DNA of 64,000 nucleotides from Candidatus Scatomorpha intestinavium (GCA_018712985.1 DVGA01000041.1:1-64000), one strand, 5' to 3'. Shown: positions 32,796 to 42,284, counted from the first letter of the stretch. Translations and numbers: made by a program. Notes: generated by a model from the letters alone, not told the origin.

Positions 32796-34781
32796 ATGGC
32801 GAAAAATACGGCCGAGAGCTACGGTAACGAAAGCATCTCGCAGCTCAAAGGCGAGGACAGGGTGCGCAAGCGCCCGGCAGTCATTTTCGGCTCCGACGGG
32901 CTGGAGGGCTGCGAGCACGCAATGTTCGAGATACTCTCGAACTCCATAGACGAAGCGCGCGCCGGAAACGGCAACATTATAACACTCACACGTTACCTCG
33001 ACAAGAGCATAGAGTGCGAGGACTTCGGGCGCGGCTGCCCGGTGGACTGGAACCCGGTTGAAAAGCGCTACAACTGGGAGCTCGTCTTCTGCGAGCTGTA
33101 CGCGGGCGGCAAATACCGCAACAACGACGGCGGGGACTATGAGTACTCCCTCGGGCTGAACGGCCTCGGCAGCTGCGCCACGCAGTACGCGAGCGAATAC
33201 ATGGATGTGTGCGTCAGGCGAGACGGGAAGAAGTACACGCTGCACTTCGAGCGCGGGCGCATAGTCGGTGAAATGCAGGTCGAGCAGGCGGACAGGAAAA
33301 AAACCGGCACGGACATACGCTGGCGGCCGGACCTCGAGGTTTTTACGGACATAGACATCCCGCTCGAGCACTACGAGGAGACGCTGCGGCGGCAGGCGGT
33401 CGTGAACGCCGGGGTCACGTTCCGGCTCAGGAACGAGGTCGCCGCCGGCAAGTTTGAGACGAAGGATTTTTTCTATGAGCACGGCATACTCGACTATGTG
33501 CAGGAGATCGCCGGGGAAGAGGTGCTCAGCGCGCCGCATTTCATCTCCGCGGAGCGCAAGGGGCGCGACCGGGCGGACAAGCCGGAGTATAAGGTGAAGC
33601 TCTCCGCGGCCTTCTGTTTCTCTGTGAAGGTAAACCTTATAGAATACTATCACAACAGCTCGTGGCTTGAGCACGGCGGCGCACCGGAAAAGGCCGTGCG
33701 CAGCTCGTTTGTCTACGCGGTGGACAGCTACATCAAAAAGACCGGCAAGTATCAGAAAAACGAGAGCAAAATCACCTTCCAGGACGTGGCGGACTGCCTT
33801 GTGCTCGTCACCAACTGCTTCTCGACGCAGACAAGCTATGAGAACCAGACAAAAAAGGCCATCACCAACCGGTTTATCCAGGAGGCCATGGCGGAGTTCT
33901 TCCGCGAGCAGCTTGAAATCTATTTCATAGAGCACAAGGCGGAGGCCGACCGCGTGGCCGACCAGGTGCTCATAAACAAGCGCAGCCGCGAGCAGGCCGA
34001 GAGCACGAGGCTGAACATCAAAAAGAAGCTCACCGGCAGCATGGACATCTCCAACCGCGTGCAGAAGTTCGTCGACTGCCGCAGCAGGGACGTGTCGAAG
34101 CGGGAAATTTACATCGTCGAGGGCGACAGCGCGCTCGGCGCCTGCAAGCTCAGCCGCGACGCGGAGTTCCAGGGGATCATGCCCGTGCGCGGCAAAATCC
34201 TCAACTGCCTGAAGGCGGATTACGGGCGGATTTTCAAAAACGAGATTATCACAGACCTGATTAAGGTCCTCGGCTGCGGCGTGGAGGTACAGAAGCACGC
34301 AAAGGAGCTGCCGGGGTTCGACCTCGACAGCCTGAGGTGGCGGCGGGTCATAATCTGCACCGACGCGGACGTGGACGGCTTCCAGATCCGCACGCTGATA
34401 CTCACCATGCTCTACCGCCTGACGCCCACGCTGATTCGCGAGGGGCTGGTGTATATCGCCGAGTCGCCGCTGTATGAAATAAACTCCGGCGGCAAGACCT
34501 GGTTCGCTTACTCCGAGCGCGAAAAGTCTGAAGTGCTCGCCTCGCTGAACGGCGCGAAGTGCACGATAAACCGCTCTAAGGGCCTTGGCGAGAACGACCC
34601 GGACATGATGTGGCTCACCACCATGAACCCGGAAACGCGCCGCCTTATCCGCGTGATGCCCGAGGATGCGGAGCGCACGGCCGAGGTTTTCGACCTGCTG
34701 CTCGGCGACAACCTCTCCGGCAGGAAACAGTATATCTCAGATTTCGGCAGCCAGTACCTTGACCTTGCCGACATATCTTAA
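32796..34781 (+). CDS. Type II DNA topoisomerase subunit B (ParE/GyrB-like), divergent
   Basis: 661 residues. The ATPase domain has EILSNSIDEA (N49, D52; family EXXDNXXDE), CEDFGRGCPV (family DNGRGIP) and LGLNGLGS (family GLHGVG), so the key Asp and Gly residues remain but several neighbours differ. The Toprim domain has VEGDSALG, PVRGKILN and DADVDGFQIRTL. With the GyrA/ParC-like gene two genes down it should form an A2B2 topoisomerase that decatenates or relaxes DNA using ATP. The divergence suggests a paralogue distinct from standard gyrase, common in gut Clostridia; whether it replaces Topo IV is unknown. Confidence 0.88.
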   Translation: MAKNTAESYGNESISQLKGEDRVRKRPAVIFGSDGLEGCEHAMFEILSNSIDEARAGNGNIITLTRYLDKSIECEDFGRGCPVDWNPVEKRYNWELVFCELYAGGKYRNNDGGDYEYSLGLNGLGSCATQYASEYMDVCVRRDGKKYTLHFERGRIVGEMQVEQADRKKTGTDIRWRPDLEVFTDIDIPLEHYEETLRRQAVVNAGVTFRLRNEVAAGKFETKDFFYEHGILDYVQEIAGEEVLSAPHFISAERKGRDRADKPEYKVKLSAAFCFSVKVNLIEYYHNSSWLEHGGAPEKAVRSSFVYAVDSYIKKTGKYQKNESKITFQDVADCLVLVTNCFSTQTSYENQTKKAITNRFIQEAMAEFFREQLEIYFIEHKAEADRVADQVLINKRSREQAESTRLNIKKKLTGSMDISNRVQKFVDCRSRDVSKREIYIVEGDSALGACKLSRDAEFQGIMPVRGKILNCLKADYGRIFKNEIITDLIKVLGCGVEVQKHAKELPGFDLDSLRWRRVIICTDADVDGFQIRTLILTMLYRLTPTLIREGLVYIAESPLYEINSGGKTWFAYSEREKSEVLASLNGAKCTINRSKGLGENDPDMMWLTTMNPETRRLIRVMPEDAERTAEVFDLLLGDNLSGRKQYISDFGSQYLDLADIS

Positions 34782-34793
34782 GGAGGCAGAATC

Positions 34794-35090
34794 ATGAGCT
34801 TTCAAACCGCAAAGAAAACGGTCATAACACTCATGGCCGTTATAGTCGTCTTCTGCGTCACGGCGCTGATCATGCGCGGCTCCAACGAGCCGGTAGCGGC
34901 GATCTTGTCCTACTCCGCCCTCGCGCTGCTGGCGTTCCTGACGTTCACAATTTTCAAATGGCTCCGCTGCCCCTATTGCGGCAAGGTGCTGCTGCGCAAG
35001 CTCGTGTGGCTGAAAGTCTGCCCGGAATGCAAGCGCAACCTTGATACCGGGCTGCGCGAAAAGAAAAAAAGCAAGGGCGGAGTCAGGTAA
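34794..35090 (+). CDS. Small membrane protein with a zinc ribbon
   Basis: 98 residues. Two membrane segments (about residues 9-27 and 36-56) are followed by a C4 zinc ribbon, CPYC (59-62) and CPEC (76-79), and a basic tail. I do not recognise a named family. It sits between the two topoisomerase subunit genes with tight spacing (12 bases before it, none after it), so it is co-expressed with them. It has AAGGAGG before its ATG. A possible membrane tether or sensor; function unknown. Confidence 0.8.
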   Translation: MSFQTAKKTVITLMAVIVVFCVTALIMRGSNEPVAAILSYSALALLAFLTFTIFKWLRCPYCGKVLLRKLVWLKVCPECKRNLDTGLREKKKSKGGVR

Positions 35091-37340
35091 ATGGCGCGCA
35101 GGAAACAGGAGAGCGACGCTCCCAAGCAGAGAAAGGGCAGCGCGGACGTGATGGGCCTCCGCGCGGAGGTGCTCGAACAGCCCATCACCGAAACGCTCGA
35201 GACCAACTACATGCCGTACGCCATGAGCGTGATCGTCTCCCGCGCCATCCCGGAGATCGACGGCTTCAAGCCTTCGCAGCGCAAGCTGCTGTACACGATG
35301 TACAAGATGGGCCTGCTCACCGGCGCGAGGACGAAGAGCGCGAATATAGTGGGGCAGACCATGCGGCTGAACCCGCACGGCGACGCGGCGATATACGACA
35401 CGATGGTGCGCCTTTCCAAGGGCTACGGCGCGGTGCTCACGCCGTTTGTGGACTCGAAGGGCAACTTCGGCAAGGTGTATTCGCGCGACATGGCCTGTGC
35501 CGCTTCGCGCTACACCGAGGCGAAGCTCGCCGGGATATGCAACGAGATATTCCGGGACATAGACAAGGAGACGGTGGATTTCGTCGACAACTACGACGGC
35601 ACCATGAAGGAGCCGGCGCTGCTGCCGACTGCGTTCCCAAACGTCCTCGTCTCGGCCAACACCGGCATCGCCGTCGGCATGGCGAGCCAGATATGCGGCT
35701 TCAACCTCGCCGAGGTATGCGAGACTGCCATCGAGCTCATGCGCGACCCGGAGCACAACATAATGTCCACCCTCCCGGCGCCGGATTTCCCGACAGGCGG
35801 CGAGGTTATAATGGACACCGCGGCGATGGCGGAGATCTACCGCACCGGGCGCGGCAGCTTCCGCGTAAGGGCACGCTGGCGCTACGACGCGAAGGCGAAC
35901 GTCATAGAGGTGTATGAGCTGCCCTATACCACCACGGCCGAGGCCGTGATGGACAAGGTGGCGGAGCTGATGAAGGCCGGCAAGGTGAAGGAAATCTCCG
36001 ACATGCGCGACGAGACGGACCTGAGCGGCCTGAAGCTCGCGATCGACCTCAAGCGCGGCACGGAGCCGGAAAAGCTGATGGCGAAGCTCTTCAAGCTGAC
36101 GCCGCTTATGGACTCCTTTGCCTGCAACTTCAATATACTTATCGAGGGGAACCCGCGCGTAATGGGCGTGGGCGAAATACTCGGCGAGTGGACCGCCTGG
36201 CGGACCGAGTGCGTCCGCCGCCGCGTGTATTACGACCTGGCGCGCAAGCGCGAGAAGCTGCACCTGCTCAAGGGCCTCGGTAAAATACTGCTCGATATCG
36301 ACAAGGCCATAGCTATAATCCGGAACACCGAGCGGGAATCCGACGTCGTACCTAACCTGATGGCAGGCTTCGGCATAGACAAGGTCCAGGCGGAGTATGT
36401 CGCGGAGATAAAGCTGCGCAACATCAACCGTGAGTATATCCTCAAGCGCACCGCCGAAACCGACGAGCTCGAGCGGGATATCGCCTCGCTGGAGGAGACG
36501 CTCGGCAGCCGCCGGAAGCTCCAGGGAGTGATAATCCGCGAGCTGCAGGCCATAATCAAGCAGTACGCGGAGCCGCGGCGCACCGGGATCGTCTATGCGG
36601 ACGAGATAGCCGAGCCAGAGGAGGACGAGACGGTCGAGGACTATCCTGTCCACGTTTTCGTGTCCCGCGAGGGCTATCTGAAGAAAATCACGCCGCAGTC
36701 GCTGCGTATGTCCTCCGAGCAGAAGTACAAGGAGGGCGACGGGCCGGGGACGGACTTCGAGGCCACGAACCGCGCAGAGATCCTCGTCTTTACGAACAAA
36801 CAGCAGGCGTACAAGGCCCGGCTCGCGGATTTCGCGGACACAAAGGCCTCCGTGCTCGGCACATACCTGCCCTCGCAGCTCGCGATGGATGAGGGCGAGG
36901 CCGTCGTGGCCGTGATCGCCCCCGGGGACTACAGCGGGCAGCTCGTGTTCTTCTTTGAAAACGGCAAGGCGGCGAGGGTGCCGCTCGAGTCGTACGAGAC
37001 CAAGACCAACCGCAAGAAGCTCGTGAACGCCTATTCGGACAAGAGCCCGCTCGCGCGGGTGATGGAGCTCAAAGACGAGCTCGAGATCGCCGCCTTCTCC
37101 ACCGAGGGCAGGGCGCTCATATTCAACTCGGCGCTGCTCGCGCCGAAAGCCTCGCGCACCACGCAGGGCGTGGGCGTAATGACCCTTAAACCCAAGTACA
37201 AACTGTCCGACGCACGGCCTCTGCACGAGACCGGTATCAAAAACCTCGCCCGCTACCGCGTGCGCAGCCTGCCGGCGGCCGGCGCGCTGCTGCGCGATGA
37301 GGACAGGGGCGAAAAACAGATGTCACTTCTGGAGGGTTAA
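35091..37340 (+). CDS. Type II DNA topoisomerase subunit A (ParC/GyrA-like)
   Basis: 749 residues. The breakage-reunion domain has the catalytic tyrosine Y141 preceded by R140 (AASRYTEA), the PHGDAAIYDTMVRL segment and the conserved GIAVGMAS region. C-terminal GyrA-type beta-propeller repeats follow from about residue 510. The residue matching the quinolone-contact Ser83 of E. coli GyrA is Ala99, while the acidic residue (D103) is kept. The ATG follows the preceding stop directly. Partner of the ParE-like subunit at 32796. Confidence 0.92.
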   Translation: MARRKQESDAPKQRKGSADVMGLRAEVLEQPITETLETNYMPYAMSVIVSRAIPEIDGFKPSQRKLLYTMYKMGLLTGARTKSANIVGQTMRLNPHGDAAIYDTMVRLSKGYGAVLTPFVDSKGNFGKVYSRDMACAASRYTEAKLAGICNEIFRDIDKETVDFVDNYDGTMKEPALLPTAFPNVLVSANTGIAVGMASQICGFNLAEVCETAIELMRDPEHNIMSTLPAPDFPTGGEVIMDTAAMAEIYRTGRGSFRVRARWRYDAKANVIEVYELPYTTTAEAVMDKVAELMKAGKVKEISDMRDETDLSGLKLAIDLKRGTEPEKLMAKLFKLTPLMDSFACNFNILIEGNPRVMGVGEILGEWTAWRTECVRRRVYYDLARKREKLHLLKGLGKILLDIDKAIAIIRNTERESDVVPNLMAGFGIDKVQAEYVAEIKLRNINREYILKRTAETDELERDIASLEETLGSRRKLQGVIIRELQAIIKQYAEPRRTGIVYADEIAEPEEDETVEDYPVHVFVSREGYLKKITPQSLRMSSEQKYKEGDGPGTDFEATNRAEILVFTNKQQAYKARLADFADTKASVLGTYLPSQLAMDEGEAVVAVIAPGDYSGQLVFFFENGKAARVPLESYETKTNRKKLVNAYSDKSPLARVMELKDELEIAAFSTEGRALIFNSALLAPKASRTTQGVGVMTLKPKYKLSDARPLHETGIKNLARYRVRSLPAAGALLRDEDRGEKQMSLLEG

Positions 37341-37342
37341 AT

Positions 37343-38212
37343 ATGCTGCCAAAAAGGACCGTGACCGAATACGTCAAGGAGTACGCGCTCATTATCCTGG
37401 GCTCGGCAATCTACGGTGTGGGGTTCGAGTTCTTCTTTTACCCAAACGAGGTGCTCGCCGGCGGGCTGACCGGCGTGGCGATGATTATCAACATGCTGAC
37501 GGACCTGCCCGTCGGCGTTATGAACATCGTGATGAACATCCCGCTGTTCATCGCTGCGTGGCGGCGCTTCGGGCTTGGCTTCGTCATAGGCTCGTTCACG
37601 GGCATGGCCGCGTCGTCGGTGTTTATCGACCTCTTTTCGCTGCTGCACTGGGAGGCAACCGACAATATACTGCTCGCTGCGATCTTCGGCGGGCTGCTCA
37701 ACGGGCTCGGGCTGGGCATTATCTACCGTGCCGGCGTCACGACCGGCGGCGTGGATATCGTCGTGAAGTTCCTGAGGATTAAATACCAGTACCTGAATTT
37801 CGGCACGCTCATGCTGATACTGGACGTTGCAATACTCGCCGTATACGCGCTTATTTTCAACACGCTGGAGGCGGCGATGTATTCGACGATCGCCATGTTC
37901 GTCGTGTCCAGGGCCATAGATGTTGTCCTTTACGGCCTCAGTGCGAGTAAGGTTTGTTATATCATCAGCGACGAGAGCGACAAGCTGAAAAACACCATAA
38001 CCCATCAGCTCGGGCGCGGCGTCACGCTGCTGCACGGCGAGGGCGCATACACCGGAAAGGCGAAAAACGTGATACTCTGCGTCATCAAAAAAACGCAGAT
38101 CACCCAGGTCCGCCGCATAGTAAAGACGGTCGACGTACACGCCTTCCTTATCGTCACGGACGCGCGCGACGTGTTCGGAAACGGTTTCGAGAACATAGAA
38201 AGCGAGAATTGA
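37343..38212 (+). CDS. YitT family membrane protein (DUF161/DUF2179)
   Basis: 289 residues. Five or six N-terminal membrane segments, beginning YALIILGSAIYGVGFEFFFY with the conserved GGLTGVAMI loop, are followed by a cytosolic C-terminal DUF2179 domain (about residues 205-285: KLKNTITHQLGRGVTLLHGE). YitT proteins are widespread in Firmicutes and thought to be transporters of unknown solute. It begins two bases after the topoisomerase gene with GGAGGG overlapping its end. Confidence 0.92.
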   Translation: MLPKRTVTEYVKEYALIILGSAIYGVGFEFFFYPNEVLAGGLTGVAMIINMLTDLPVGVMNIVMNIPLFIAAWRRFGLGFVIGSFTGMAASSVFIDLFSLLHWEATDNILLAAIFGGLLNGLGLGIIYRAGVTTGGVDIVVKFLRIKYQYLNFGTLMLILDVAILAVYALIFNTLEAAMYSTIAMFVVSRAIDVVLYGLSASKVCYIISDESDKLKNTITHQLGRGVTLLHGEGAYTGKAKNVILCVIKKTQITQVRRIVKTVDVHAFLIVTDARDVFGNGFENIESEN

Positions 38213-38287
38213 CGCACGCAATACGGCCGGGATCAGGCAGGAAAACGGCATTATCAGGACTCTGAAGCCAATGAAAGGAGATATACA

Positions 38288-38887
38288 ATGGACATTGAGA
38301 AGCTGAAAAAGAACGCCGAGGGCCGCGGCTTTTCCTTCAGGTATTTCGACACCGGGGCCGAGGCTGCGGACTATCTGACCGGTGAGCTCGCGGGCATGAC
38401 CGTGGGCTTCGGCGGCAGCGGCACGCTGGACGCGATAGGGCTTTACGACCGGCTTAAGGCCGTATGTCCGGACGTTGTCTGGCACTGGCGCGAGGAGCCG
38501 GACGCCGCGAGGGTGCGCGCCATGACCACGACGGCCTATCTGTGCAGCGCGAACGCCATTTCCGAAACCGGTGAGATCGTGAACATCGACGGCACGGGCA
38601 ACCGCGTGGCGTCCACTTCATTCGGGCACAAGAGGCTGTATATCGTCGCCGGGGTGAACAAGATAGAGCCCACGCTTGAGCGCGCGGTCTGGCGCGCAAG
38701 GAATGTTGCGGGGCCGCTCCGCGCCAGGGGTATGGGAATGGACACGCCCTGTGCCAAGGGCGAGCTGAAATGCTACGACTGCCGCAGCCCGCAGCGCGTG
38801 TGCCGGAACCTGATCATACAGATGATCCCGATGATGGGCATGGAAAAGACGGAAATCGTCATCATCGGCGAAGAGCTGGGCGGCTGA
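38288..38887 (+). CDS. LUD domain protein (LutC/YkgG-like)
   Basis: 199 residues of the LUD (lactate utilisation) fold. Signatures are VGFGGSGTLDAIGLYDRL near the N-terminus, SANAISETGEIVNIDGTGNR and the C-terminal cysteine cluster CAKGELKCYDCRSPQRVC. Such solitary LUD proteins are common in Clostridia, often annotated as lactate utilisation proteins but without lutA/B partners. The four cysteines could bind a metal or Fe-S cluster. AAAGGAGATA before ATG. Confidence 0.85.
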   Translation: MDIEKLKKNAEGRGFSFRYFDTGAEAADYLTGELAGMTVGFGGSGTLDAIGLYDRLKAVCPDVVWHWREEPDAARVRAMTTTAYLCSANAISETGEIVNIDGTGNRVASTSFGHKRLYIVAGVNKIEPTLERAVWRARNVAGPLRARGMGMDTPCAKGELKCYDCRSPQRVCRNLIIQMIPMMGMEKTEIVIIGEELGG

Positions 38888-38910
38888 CAGCAGGAAAGGG
38901 GGGAGCTCAC

Positions 38911-40122
38911 TTGCGCGGACACTCAAGGCGCCTGGCGGCGCTGCTTGCGGCGGTCATATTGCTGCTGCCTCTCGCCGGCTGCGCTTCGGTGTTCGACAAG
39001 GAGTATTTCGCCTCGTCGGACTACGAGTATGTCCGGCCCACGGCGGGCAGCGACGGGGCGATTACGGTCACGAGCTACACAACGCTCCGGCTTGCAATAA
39101 GTGCCCTTATAACGCAGCACGAGGAGTCCGGCACTCTGGACCTGAGTGCGTATTCGGGCGAGGACATCAGCGACGACCTTGCCGCCGCCTGCAATTCCGT
39201 CAGCAGGCAGACCGCGCTCGGCAGCTATTCGGTTGACTACATTTCATATGACGTCAATACCATCGTCGGCTACACCGAGGCGCAGATATACATTTATTAC
39301 AAGCGCTCGCAGGAGGAAATCGACTCGATCATCAGCGTCGCCACCTCCGCGGGGCTGTACTCGAGCATAGCCGACGCCGTGGAGAGCATGAGCCCGGGGC
39401 TGGTTGTGCTCGTCTCTGCCACCGACGTGGACCAGGATGAGGCGGAAAGCTATGTCACTGAGGCATATATGAGCAATCCGCTCGCGTGCGTCGTGAAGCC
39501 CACGGCGACCGTGGATGTGTACTCCGGGCTGGGGATGCAGCGCATATACGACGTGCGGATAGACTACCCCTCCGGCGACAGGGAGCTGGAGGAGATGCAC
39601 GGCGACCTGAACGAGGCCGCCGCGCGACTCGCAGCGCGTGTGACGTCCGAGGGGGATGCCTACAGGGCGCTGCAGGCCGCGAGCCTGCTTGTTGAAGAGT
39701 GCTCAAGCCGGGAGAACGGCGGCGGGCACACCGCTTACGACGCTCTTGTTGTCGGCGAGGCCGACTGCGAGGGGATGGCCCTTGCTTATAAGGCCCTGTG
39801 CGACACGCTCGGAATAGGTTGCCAGGTGGTTGAGGGCCGGTTCGACAGGACAGAGCATTACTGGAACATTGTCACGCTTGATGGTTCAAGCTACCATGTG
39901 GACACCTCGCGCGCGGCAGAGTTCGGGCTGGCAAATACATTTTTGCGCAGCGACGCAGAGATGTGGGGAGGCTACTGGTGGGACATCGCGGAGTATCCTG
40001 AGTGCTCCGGGCCGCTCAGCTACGCCTCGCTTACTGAGCAGACTTCCGCAGAGCCGTCTGAGGAGCCGGCCGCGGAGGAGACGCCCGCAGATGAGACCGC
40101 GGAGCCGGCCGCGGAGGGCTGA
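38911..40122 (+). CDS. Transglutaminase-like lipoprotein
   Basis: 403 residues from the TTG at 38911, six bases after AAGGGGGGAG. A lipoprotein signal ends LLLPLAGC (C24). The middle is without recognised motifs. A transglutaminase/protease-like triad is visible: C286 in EADCEGMALAYKALC, H316 in EHYWNIV, and D331 in SSYHVD. The last ~35 residues are a low-complexity Glu/Pro/Ala tail (EPSEEPAAEETPADETAEP). It would sit on the outside of the membrane, where such domains act as peptidases or crosslinkers of cell-wall peptides. It appears to end an operon. Confidence 0.8.
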   Translation: MRGHSRRLAALLAAVILLLPLAGCASVFDKEYFASSDYEYVRPTAGSDGAITVTSYTTLRLAISALITQHEESGTLDLSAYSGEDISDDLAAACNSVSRQTALGSYSVDYISYDVNTIVGYTEAQIYIYYKRSQEEIDSIISVATSAGLYSSIADAVESMSPGLVVLVSATDVDQDEAESYVTEAYMSNPLACVVKPTATVDVYSGLGMQRIYDVRIDYPSGDRELEEMHGDLNEAAARLAARVTSEGDAYRALQAASLLVEECSSRENGGGHTAYDALVVGEADCEGMALAYKALCDTLGIGCQVVEGRFDRTEHYWNIVTLDGSSYHVDTSRAAEFGLANTFLRSDAEMWGGYWWDIAEYPECSGPLSYASLTEQTSAEPSEEPAAEETPADETAEPAAEG

Positions 40123-40143
40123 TACACAGCAATTTGATATCCG

Positions 40144-40184
40144 CACCCCGTCCGCCGCCCGGCGGGCGGGGTGCCCGGCTTTTG
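40144..40184 (+). terminator. Terminator after the lipoprotein gene
   Basis: CACCCCG-T-CCGCC pairs with GGCGG-G-CGGGGTG around a GCCC loop; a short CTTTT follows after eight bases. Confidence 0.6.
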
Positions 40185-40189
40185 CGCGG

Positions 40190-40218
40190 TTGACAAATTT
40201 GCAATTTGCGCATATTTT
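40190..40218 (+). promoter_or_regulatory. Promoter of the rRNA methyltransferase-dprA-topA operon
   Basis: Consensus -35 TTGACA (40190-40195), 17-base spacer with a tandem AATTTGC repeat, and -10 TATTTT (40213-40218). The first gene starts at 40252. Confidence 0.75.
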
Positions 40219-40251
40219 AGATATTAATGTTAGCATTTGGACGGTGCGGCT

Positions 40252-41022
40252 ATGGAGCTTATCACTTCAAGGAAAAATACGCTTGTCCGCCGGCTGCGCG
40301 CCCTCGCGTCCGACCGGGAGCTCCGGCGCTCGGCGGGGGAGACCGTGCTCGACGGCGTCAAGCTGCTGGGCGAGGCGCTCTCCTCCGGCTGCGAGGTGAC
40401 GGCGCTGTTGCTCGCGGAGGGCGCGGCCGTACCCGCGGGCCTCGCGCCCGGGACGCCGGTGTATCGCGCGCCTTCCGAGATCGTCGGCTACGCCTCGCCG
40501 GTTTTGAACAGCCCAGGGCCGGTTTTCAGCGTGGCACTGCCGCGGATAAGCCCGCCGGAGAGCGCGGAGAGCGCAGTGATACTCGAGAACGTGCAGGACC
40601 CCGGGAACGTGGGCACCGTGATCCGCGCGGCAAATGCTTTCGGTGTCGGGGCCGTGCTGCTGACCGGCAGCTGCGCAGACCCGTCCTCCCCGCGCGTTGT
40701 CCGCGCCACCATGGGCGCGGCGTTCCGCCAGTGCGTGATCGAGACGGACGCGGAGGGCGCGGCGGAGACCGTCCGCCGCTGGGGGCTGCCGCTTTTCGGC
40801 GCGGCGCTCGACAGCGGGGCGGTAGACATACGCCGCCTGCCGCGAGGCGGGGCGGCGGTGGCGATCGGGAACGAGGGCCACGGACTTTCAGAGAAGCTGA
40901 AATCGCTCTGCGACGGCCTGACGGTGATACCTATGGCGCCGGGGAGCGAGTCGCTGAATGCCGCGATGGCCGCGGTGGTTGCGATGTGGGAACTCGAGCG
41001 CGGCAGGATAGGGGTGGTGTGA
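40252..41022 (+). CDS. TrmH/SpoU-family RNA 2'-O-methyltransferase
   Basis: 256 residues. N-terminal substrate-binding domain, then the SPOUT knot with motif 1 ILENVQDPGNVGTVIRAANA, motif 2 AIGNEGHGLSE and motif 3 IPMAPGSESLNAAMAA; these provide SAM binding and the catalytic Arg/Asn. It methylates ribose 2'-OH groups in rRNA or tRNA. Start at ATG 40252 because a TTG at 40237 has no ribosome site. Stop and next start overlap (TGATG). Confidence 0.92.
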   Translation: MELITSRKNTLVRRLRALASDRELRRSAGETVLDGVKLLGEALSSGCEVTALLLAEGAAVPAGLAPGTPVYRAPSEIVGYASPVLNSPGPVFSVALPRISPPESAESAVILENVQDPGNVGTVIRAANAFGVGAVLLTGSCADPSSPRVVRATMGAAFRQCVIETDAEGAAETVRRWGLPLFGAALDSGAVDIRRLPRGGAAVAIGNEGHGLSEKLKSLCDGLTVIPMAPGSESLNAAMAAVVAMWELERGRIGVV

Positions 41023-42284
41023 TGTCGGAACTGCGATACTGGCTCTGGCTCTCGGCGCTCACCGGGGTGCGCCCGCGCGTCAAGCAGGAGCTCATCTCCC
41101 GCTTCGGGGGCGTGAGGGAGCTGTTTTTCTCCCCGGTCGAGGAGCTCGCCGGGCTCGACATGCTGACCGACGAGGAGCGCGAGGCGCTGAAGAGCCGCCG
41201 GCTCGACGCGGCGCTCGACATCCTTGAGCGCTGCGAGCGCGAGGAGATAGGGATACTCACGATACAGGACGCGGCCTATCCGCGGCGGCTCGCGCAAATA
41301 TACGACCCGCCGCTGGTGCTCTATGTCCGCGGCAGGCTGCCTTCGGTGGACGACCTTGCGGCGGTGGCGATAGTCGGCACGAGGAGGGCGACGCCCTACG
41401 GCCTGAAAATGGCGACAAGGCTCGGCTACGAGCTCACCCGCTGCGGCGCCCTCGTCGTTTCCGGGCTCACGAGCGGGGTGGACGCCGCGGCGGCGAAGGG
41501 CGCGCTCCTGGCCGGAGGCTCCTGCATCGGCGTGCTCGGCTCGGCGATAGACGACAGGCGCTGGGGCGGCCCGCTCGCAAGAGACGTGGAGACTGTCGGC
41601 GCGATTGTCAGCGAATACCCGCCGGGGGCGCAGGGGCACGCGGCCTTTTTCCGCGCGCGGAACCGCATAACGTCCGGCCTTACCGTCGCCTGCGTTGTGG
41701 CAGAGGCCCCGGCAAAGAGCGGCGCGCTGCTGTTCGCGGACGAGGCGCTAAGCCAGGGGCGCGAGGTGTTTGCCGTCCCGGCGAACGCTGACGCGCCCGC
41801 CGCCGCGGGCTCAAACGCCCTGCTCAAGGAGGGAGCGAGCCCCGCAACGGACGCAGGGGACGTGCTCGCGGATTTCTATGCGCGCTTCCCCTCGCTGAAG
41901 GACCCGGGCCGGGAGGCGAGGACTCTCCCGCCGGAGCGGGTCATCCCGGAGCAGGAGGGGGCAAAACAGCCGGAGAGCGGCGCGGACGGCCCGGAGGACG
42001 GGGCGGATTTTGTCAAGCTGCGCGAGCCGCGTCGCAAAAAAGGCATTGACAAGCCGCCCGAGCCGGAATATATTGACTTGAAGAAACAGCTTGAGGGCCT
42101 GACGGAAAAGCAGCTCCGCATCGTGAACTGCCTGACTGAGGGCCAGGCGCATATTGACGATATAATAGAGAAAACCGCGATCCCCGCGGCGGAAGCCCTC
42201 GCGGAGCTTACGATGCTGCAAATAGGCGGATATGTCCGGCAGGAGCCGGGCAAGAGGTTTTCCCTGAACATTATCCAAAAGTGA
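41022..42284 (+). CDS. dprA: DNA processing protein DprA
   Basis: 420 residues. N-terminal helix-hairpin region, the Rossmann-like DprA core with VAIVGTRRATPYG, VSGLTSGVDAAAAKGAL and RNRITSGL, and a C-terminal winged helix (EKQLRIVNCLTEGQAHIDDI). A charged linker of ~70 residues separates them. DprA loads RecA onto incoming single-stranded DNA in natural transformation and protects DNA more broadly. It precedes topA as in many Firmicutes. Confidence 0.95.
   Translation: MSELRYWLWLSALTGVRPRVKQELISRFGGVRELFFSPVEELAGLDMLTDEEREALKSRRLDAALDILERCEREEIGILTIQDAAYPRRLAQIYDPPLVLYVRGRLPSVDDLAAVAIVGTRRATPYGLKMATRLGYELTRCGALVVSGLTSGVDAAAAKGALLAGGSCIGVLGSAIDDRRWGGPLARDVETVGAIVSEYPPGAQGHAAFFRARNRITSGLTVACVVAEAPAKSGALLFADEALSQGREVFAVPANADAPAAAGSNALLKEGASPATDAGDVLADFYARFPSLKDPGREARTLPPERVIPEQEGAKQPESGADGPEDGADFVKLREPRRKKGIDKPPEPEYIDLKKQLEGLTEKQLRIVNCLTEGQAHIDDIIEKTAIPAAEALAELTMLQIGGYVRQEPGKRFSLNIIQK

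Noticed and set aside
34737-37226. An 829-codon open frame antisense to the topoisomerase A gene
   Set aside because: It mirrors the high G+C codon bias of the real gene, has no ribosome site or domain, and the sense protein has clear catalytic motifs.
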